64,000 nucleotides of DNA from Breviolum minutum Mf 1.05b.01 (Eukaryota; Sar; Dinophyceae; Suessiales; Symbiodiniaceae), in contig DF240127.1 of the NCBI GenBank assembly GCA_000507305.1, forward strand, positions 62,001-126,000. The letters run 5' to 3'. This document shows positions 59,991 to 64,000 of the stretch, one piece after another. A program made the translations under genes and the position numbers. The notes below the pieces were generated by a model. The model searched no databases. It had not been told where the DNA came from and saw nothing but the letters and a program-made list of their open reading frames with translations. Positions within the stretch are counted from its first letter, which is position 1; every line of letters begins with the position of its first letter.

Positions 59991-60022
59991 GTAAGTCGAT
60001 CATGTTTAGATGAGAGGTCATT

Positions 60023-60240
60023 AAGACGAATGATTCTGAGAAAGTACACCTTTGTATATCACTGGGACTTTCAACACATATCAACACTTGGTCAGTTTTT
60101 TTTGAAGTCACGGACCGTGCTGGTTCAGTATATGACCTTTCGCCAGAGCTTGAAGAGGAACATGTCACTTGGTGGCATACCATTCTGGTCGATTCTTGTG
60201 GCCACAGTGGGACCCTGAAATCGCTGAAATGTTCTCAGGT
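60023..60240 (+). CDS. Candidate exon, acidic soluble segment
   Basis: The frame reads KTNDSEKVHLCISLGLSTHI, then NTWSVFFEVTDRAGSVYDLS, then PELEEEHVTWWHTILVDSCG. A second frame is open but less protein-like. The boundaries are unclear. Confidence 0.45.
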
Positions 60241-60754
60241 CAGAACTTCGTTGTGCTTATCAGCTCAGAGTCTTAGGGGAGATCAATTCTGCAGCTTGGC
60301 AAGGTTCGATAGGTCAGAGGGCATTTTTACGGATGAAAATAAAGGGATCAACAATGTCATTATATACATGGAGGAATGCTTCAGATGATTTTCTGATTCA
60401 CCCAAATGCAGAGAAAAGTGATTTGGCATGCTGGTTGTTAGCATAATCTTTAAACGGATGATTAGGGCTGGAAGGTATTTTTCCAGTTTGTTTCACCTGC
60501 AAACCTATCTGAAAACCGATCAAATTCCTCACTGAGGACTCAGAGGCCAAAGTCGTTGGCTTCAAGGCGGAGCATAGTGAATTTATCATTCCGTTCATTC
60601 GGTTCATCACTGTACCTTTTGAAACATGTCAATTTTCAATTTAGATGATTTTGATTGAAAATGGATCCTGGATCCTCGCTTTGTCTTCTAAGTTTCTTTG
60701 ATGTTATTCCTGAGTACTCCAACTCCATGAGTTCAGATTGTGTGTTTTTGCCAG

Positions 60755-60862
60755 GAGATACGTTGGGATTTTCGCAGATCCTTAGATGATTTGAAGCTTC
60801 TCATGGAGGCCTTGTTCTGGTTGGGTAGTTGTGGTGAGAAGCCTCAGCCTTGGTTGGCTTGA
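60755..60862 (+). CDS. Exon of a host gene
   Basis: Acceptor GTTTTTGCCAG ends at 60754. The frame reads EIRWDFRRSLDDLKLLMEAL, then FWLGSCGEKPQPWLA and stop. Helix-forming and charged. Confidence 0.5.
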   Translation, partial: EIRWDFRRSLDDLKLLMEALFWLGSCGEKPQPWLA

Positions 60863-61860
60863 GATTGGTTCTAGTTGGCATCATGCTGGCTTTTGGGAAT
60901 GTTAGCTTCCAAAAATCTAAGTTTCCCCGAATGCATTAGTGTACAAAAATAGTTTAATCATGTTTAATCTGAAATCAAACATGATTTGGTAATACGTTTT
61001 TTTTTTGTTACATAGCATTTGACATTGTTTAGCAAAGGATCGGTACACAAAAGGTCACAAAATCGGCTGATCTCATCTTGAGTCCAAGCAACCCATGGCT
61101 GTTTGGTGGTGATCTGAAGTGTCAAGTGTCCCATTGAATCTGAAATATACATTTGCAATTCATGCATACTTCATTCCCATTTGGGAGGGTTCATGAAGAA
61201 TCTCACATTTCATGAGATTTGCGGTGTACACTTCGAGTACATAGCGTAGTTTCAACATGCTGCAACTTTCAACCATAGTGACATGATGAGAGTATAATGA
61301 CATGAGGGTGAATGAGGGTTACATATATGTAATATATACATACCTTTTGGCAATCGGTTCATGCTCTTAGATGGTTTTTTTTTTTTTAGCAGGTTTGTTG
61401 TGTATAGCCCTTCAGACGGCTCGAAACGGGTCACATCCTTGGAAACCGCCATCAGGTTTTCCCTTGCTCCAAAGCTTTGCTGAGCTATCGCATCTTGGAT
61501 ACGTCGAGAAGAAACGTGACCCCACAGAAACACCAACCGTTCCTACCAAAAAAGGATCAACCAACGTTTTTTTCCCCTAGCAAGGTACCCAAAAGTGAAG
61601 ATTTTTCGAAATCCCCCAAGAATACATGTTGCAAAAGTATCCGAAGGAAGCTAAGTTTTTTTTCTTTTAAGCTATAGAATGTGAAGGTCGACATTCTTTT
61701 TGAGGTCGAAATGTGAAGGCTGAGGTCCAATCCAGGCGCCTTAGTGGGGCAATGGACTGGTATCAATACCTGGTAAAAACCAATGAGTACAAATATGTAC
61801 TGTATATTTAATCCGTAGAATTTTATATTTTTTATAGTCACAGAAGGCAGTCGTGGGATC
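60863..61860. other. Mostly non-coding
   Basis: No convincing exon. A + frame at 61371-61580 and overlapping - frames are open but lack clear boundaries. Contains T-runs and weak AT repeats. Confidence 0.3.
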
Positions 61861-61883
61861 ACTGCGCTAATTTTTGGCAGATA

Positions 61884-62078
61884 ATGCGTCGCCACTCAAC
61901 AAGACTTATGGCATATTGCAGCATACATCGAATTCTAACCTTGGGAATTCAACCAAAGGGAGCTGATTCCAAAGGATGCGGTCGTGCCAGGGAAGACTCA
62001 CTGGGATCATTTCCTGATTCCAACTTCAGAAGAGACAATCAGGTGCTCCGGGGGGAAAATCTTGGGTGCCTGAAATGA
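61884..62078 (+). CDS. Candidate exon, frame undecided
   Basis: Acceptor TTTTTGGCAG ends at 61883. Three frames are open over parts: DNASPLNKTYGILQHTSNSN at the left and KDAVVPGKTHWDHFLIPTSE at the right are the most protein-like, suggesting two exons or a frame lesion. Confidence 0.35.
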   Translation: MRRHSTRLMAYCSIHRILTLGIQPKGADSKGCGRAREDSLGSFPDSNFRRDNQVLRGENLGCLK

Positions 62079-62440
62079 GGAGCGCAGTATTTCAAGATAT
62101 TTGTATGTTATATACATGATTTATATTGATTTATGATGATGTGTTGAAAGGTATAACTTTTGAGCCAGTCAAGATCATGGTACATTTGTTTGAGCAGCAC
62201 CACATCCACCAAACATCAATTTCCCAGAGGTTGCTTGGGTCCCGGGTCTGAGTTTCATTGCAAGGAGTACATTGAGTACATCATAGCAGTCATAACAATC
62301 ATATTTGATAACCAGAGACTATATAAATCAAGATGTAAAGTGAGTAACTGGACCCGTGATGAACGGTGACCTGATGCATATTGATATTATGATATTACTA
62401 GGCCAGGATCTCTTTGTTGTTTTTGGTCTAGTGTTTGAGA

Positions 62441-62611
62441 ATGGAGGCAATGGCCAAGTTTCACGAAGAGATGCCGGAGCGAACGTTTCGGATGCTCAGC
62501 GCAAATCATCCAGATTGGTCTTTCATGCTTTGCAGATACAGAAAATTCGATGTCATTGGCCAGTGGATTGTTTTGGATTTGGGTTGTTTCGCATTGACAT
62601 GCACGGCATGA
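62441..62611 (+). CDS. Candidate exon, possible start ATG
   Basis: From the ATG at 62441 the frame reads MEAMAKFHEEMPERTFRMLS, then ANHPDWSFMLCRYRKFDVIG, then QWIVLDLGCFALTCTA and TGA at 62609-62611. One of the most protein-like stretches at the right side. No family recognised. Confidence 0.5.
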   Translation: MEAMAKFHEEMPERTFRMLSANHPDWSFMLCRYRKFDVIGQWIVLDLGCFALTCTA

Positions 62612-62683
62612 AGATGCATGTAACATTCACTTATTGCACTTCAATCCTCTTTCAATTTCTTTACTAATCAAGCGACGTAATCA

Positions 62684-62761
62684 GGATAGCAGTGGAAGAC
62701 TTCTCAGTCGATGCTTGGCATTTTTCAGCGCATATCATGGCAAATGAACAGCATCTAGCAG
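62684..62761 (+). CDS. Exon of a host gene
   Basis: Acceptor CGTAATCAG ends at 62683 and donor CTAGCAG|GTTGGG lies at 62762. The frame reads IAVEDFSVDAWHFSAHIMAN, then EQHLA. Confidence 0.5.
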
Positions 62762-62853
62762 GTTGGGATGATACTCCAAAAGTGTACTCTTGCAACATCG
62801 GGAGCAATTTGTTCTAAGGACCTCTTCAATGAAATGCTACACTTCTTGAACCA

Positions 62854-63051
62854 GGAGCCCAATCTGTGGGATTTCACATTAGCACTAGGTGGACTTATAG
62901 ATATGTTGGGGGGACACTGAACGATGAATTCACTTTGTCTAAATCATTCATTATGCCCGGCCAGTATACCCATTGTACGACCGACATAAACCTAGACTTG
63001 GTGCCAAGTGGAACTAAGATCTTGTTGTGGACAACGATGGTAATTTGCTGA
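62854..63051 (+). CDS. Candidate exon, beta-rich segment
   Basis: Acceptor CTTGAACCAG ends at 62853. One frame reads EPNLWDFTLALGGLIDMLGG for 23 codons. Another reads SVGFHISTRWTYRYVGGTLN, then DEFTLSKSFIMPGQYTHCTT, then INLDLVPSGTKILLWTTM, to a TGA at 63049-63051. The longer frame alternates as in beta-sheet proteins. Confidence 0.45.
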   Translation, partial: GAQSVGFHISTRWTYRYVGGTLNDEFTLSKSFIMPGQYTHCTTDINLDLVPSGTKILLWTTMVIC

Positions 63052-63160
63052 CCCTGCACAAAGCCTTTAATCCTTCCTCCTCCAAATACGTAATTCGTAG
63101 CAATATGTTTTTTTTGTTGTAGCCTGACATGTCTGTATCAATATTAAATTTCCATGTCAG

Positions 63161-63289
63161 GACTCCTGTCGCTACAACAGTGTGTTGCATGACAACGGAG
63201 ATGCGGGTATCTTGATTTGGAGATTGAGAGATCAAGATCTCAGGCTAGTCCTCTGGCCACCTTTGGTTAGTCCACCTGATAGTCGCTGA
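63161..63289 (+). CDS. Candidate terminal exon, beta-rich segment
   Basis: Acceptor TTTCCATGTCAG ends at 63160. In phase 0 the frame reads DSCRYNSVLHDNGDAGILIW, then RLRDQDLRLVLWPPLVSPPD, then SR and TGA at 63287-63289. The VLHDNGDAGILIW stretch is weakly reminiscent of lectin-like beta-prism repeats, but too little is present to assign. Confidence 0.45.
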   Translation, partial: DSCRYNSVLHDNGDAGILIWRLRDQDLRLVLWPPLVSPPDSR

Positions 63290-63393
63290 AACAACCTGAA
63301 TTTGGACAGTTTTGATGCTTGTTGAAATGCTTTGAGGTTATACCCGTGATTGGAGTCACAACCGGCACTCCGATATCATCGACTGCAACCAAT

Positions 63394-63537
63394 CTAAGAA
63401 ATGAGAGCCTTGCAGATGGATTCGCGGATGCGAGGAAAGCCTGGTTGAGATGAACGTGTTTGTTTTATCTCCGCCATCATGTTAGACTGATCAGACATAT
63501 TGCCAGATAGTGCTAGTATGGTCCCAAAGCCAGACAA
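63394..63537 (-). CDS. Candidate terminal exon on the - strand
   Basis: Read on the - strand, acceptor TTTCCCATGCAG precedes 63537. The frame reads LSGFGTILALSGNMSDQSNM, then MAEIKQTRSSQPGFPRIRES, then ICKALIS and TAG (63396-63394). It points towards the + strand exons, so a convergent gene end lies near 63290-63394. Confidence 0.4.
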   Translation of the reverse strand: MSGFGTILALSGNMSDQSNMMAEIKQTRSSQPGFPRIRESICKALIS

Positions 63538-63586
63538 CTGCATGGGAAACCTTGTTGTTATCAAAATCAGACGCATTGAAACCCAC

Positions 63587-63992
63587 CTCGGAAACACGGC
63601 TCTGTCTCACACTGTGTGTTGGCATGTGTTGACTCAGTCACGTCTCTATTGGTGAAACGGAGATAGAGCCACAAAACATCACACAACCAGCACTTCGTCA
63701 GACAGGTGATAAAGATCGACGGAAAAAGATGTTGATTGGCTGTGAAGGGTACTCTAGAGTAGAGGGGATTTCTGAAATTGCAGCATGCACCGTTCACGAG
63801 TTGATCTTGGTTGGTATTCCAAGCGCCTAGCTGCAGACCCATGCACATCATGGCTATCCAAGCGTACCACTCATGTGCATCACCCTCCCCAAAGAACCTT
63901 CCTAGGTGCGGAATTTTTCCATGCTCCGCGCCAAAGCACTCTTTGGCCAACATTGTGTCGGCTTGGACCCCAATTCTGCATAATTCTGCCAT
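63587..63992 (-). CDS. Candidate exon on the - strand, runs off the window
   Basis: On the - strand the frame reads MAELCRIGVQADTMLAKECF, then GAEHGKIPHLGRFFGEGDAH, then EWYAWIAMMCMGLQLG, and continues more weakly to a donor-like CGAG|GTGGGT ending the exon at 63587. Joining it in phase to the exon at 63537 would give a different frame there, so the exact splice is unsettled. It may start beyond the window. Family unknown. Confidence 0.4.
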
Positions 63993-64000
63993 ATCTTGTT

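Noticed and set aside
62854-63289. Firm assignment as a bulb-type lectin
   Set aside because: Only one short stretch is reminiscent of the motif; the signature residues are not repeated and the frames are ambiguous.
1-64000. Spliced-leader sequence, tRNA, rRNA, CRISPR array or bacterial-type operon
   Set aside because: Looked for by eye; no match to the dinoflagellate spliced leader, no cloverleaf, no evenly spaced direct repeats of CRISPR type, and no prokaryotic gene layout.

Overview
This window is nuclear DNA of a protist, most likely a dinoflagellate (Symbiodiniaceae-like). Four things point that way: coding material comes as short exon-like islands of roughly 60-350 bases, almost all on the + strand; many 3' splice sites read AG followed by G; non-autonomous inverted-repeat elements are very dense; and the one complete transposable element is a Ty1/copia retrotransposon of the type abundant in dinoflagellate genomes. 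No rRNA, tRNA, CRISPR array, bacterial operon or organelle gene was recognised. The species cannot be named from the sequence.

The centre (35805-43518) is a full-length LTR retrotransposon of 7714 bp. It has two identical 106-bp LTRs (TGCA...TGCA), a 5-bp target duplication TAGAC on both sides, and a primer binding site directly after the 5' LTR. Its order is gag-protease, a single in-frame UAG, then pol with a Rossmann/methyltransferase-like module, an HHCC plus D,D(35)E integrase, an SH3-like tail, Ty1/copia reverse transcriptase and RNase H. A separate 252-codon ORF with an optimal Kozak context lies between protease and pol. It is nested, in another frame, inside a continuously open stretch of the pol frame. 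RNase H is displaced by a -1 frame change. Identical LTRs imply a recent insertion, so the UAG and the frame change are either recoding signals or very young lesions.

Left of the element (1-35800) are scattered candidate exons (for example 1493-1908, 7221-7343, 10386-10511, 13491-14201, 17674-21929, 24927-25055, 26583-26717, 32881-34865), separated by long non-coding stretches filled with short inverted-repeat elements. Four exons between 17.6 and 21.9 kb repeat one peptide theme, S-W-F/L-G followed by T-A-A. Exons at 34328-34431 and 34510-34865 join in phase, and the retrotransposon lies a little downstream of them, probably in an intron.

Right of the element (43519-63300) coding material is denser and introns are shorter (some near 60 bases). 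Several exons between 49.1 and 58.7 kb encode hydrophobic segments, suggesting one or more multi-pass membrane proteins of unrecognised family. At 58.8-63.3 kb the exons look soluble or cysteine-containing. At the far right (63394-63992) possible exons lie on the - strand, so a convergent gene boundary is likely there. Exon calls are by eye, often with more than one open frame, and should be read as candidates.

The repeat landscape is notable: at least six families of ~85-145 bp terminal-inverted-repeat elements recur with similar lengths and diverged sequence. There are also a duplicated ~220-260 bp segment with an adjacent 104-bp palindrome, a GCGAAAG-rich tandem array interrupted by an assembly gap, and ATG/GAT and TA microsatellites.
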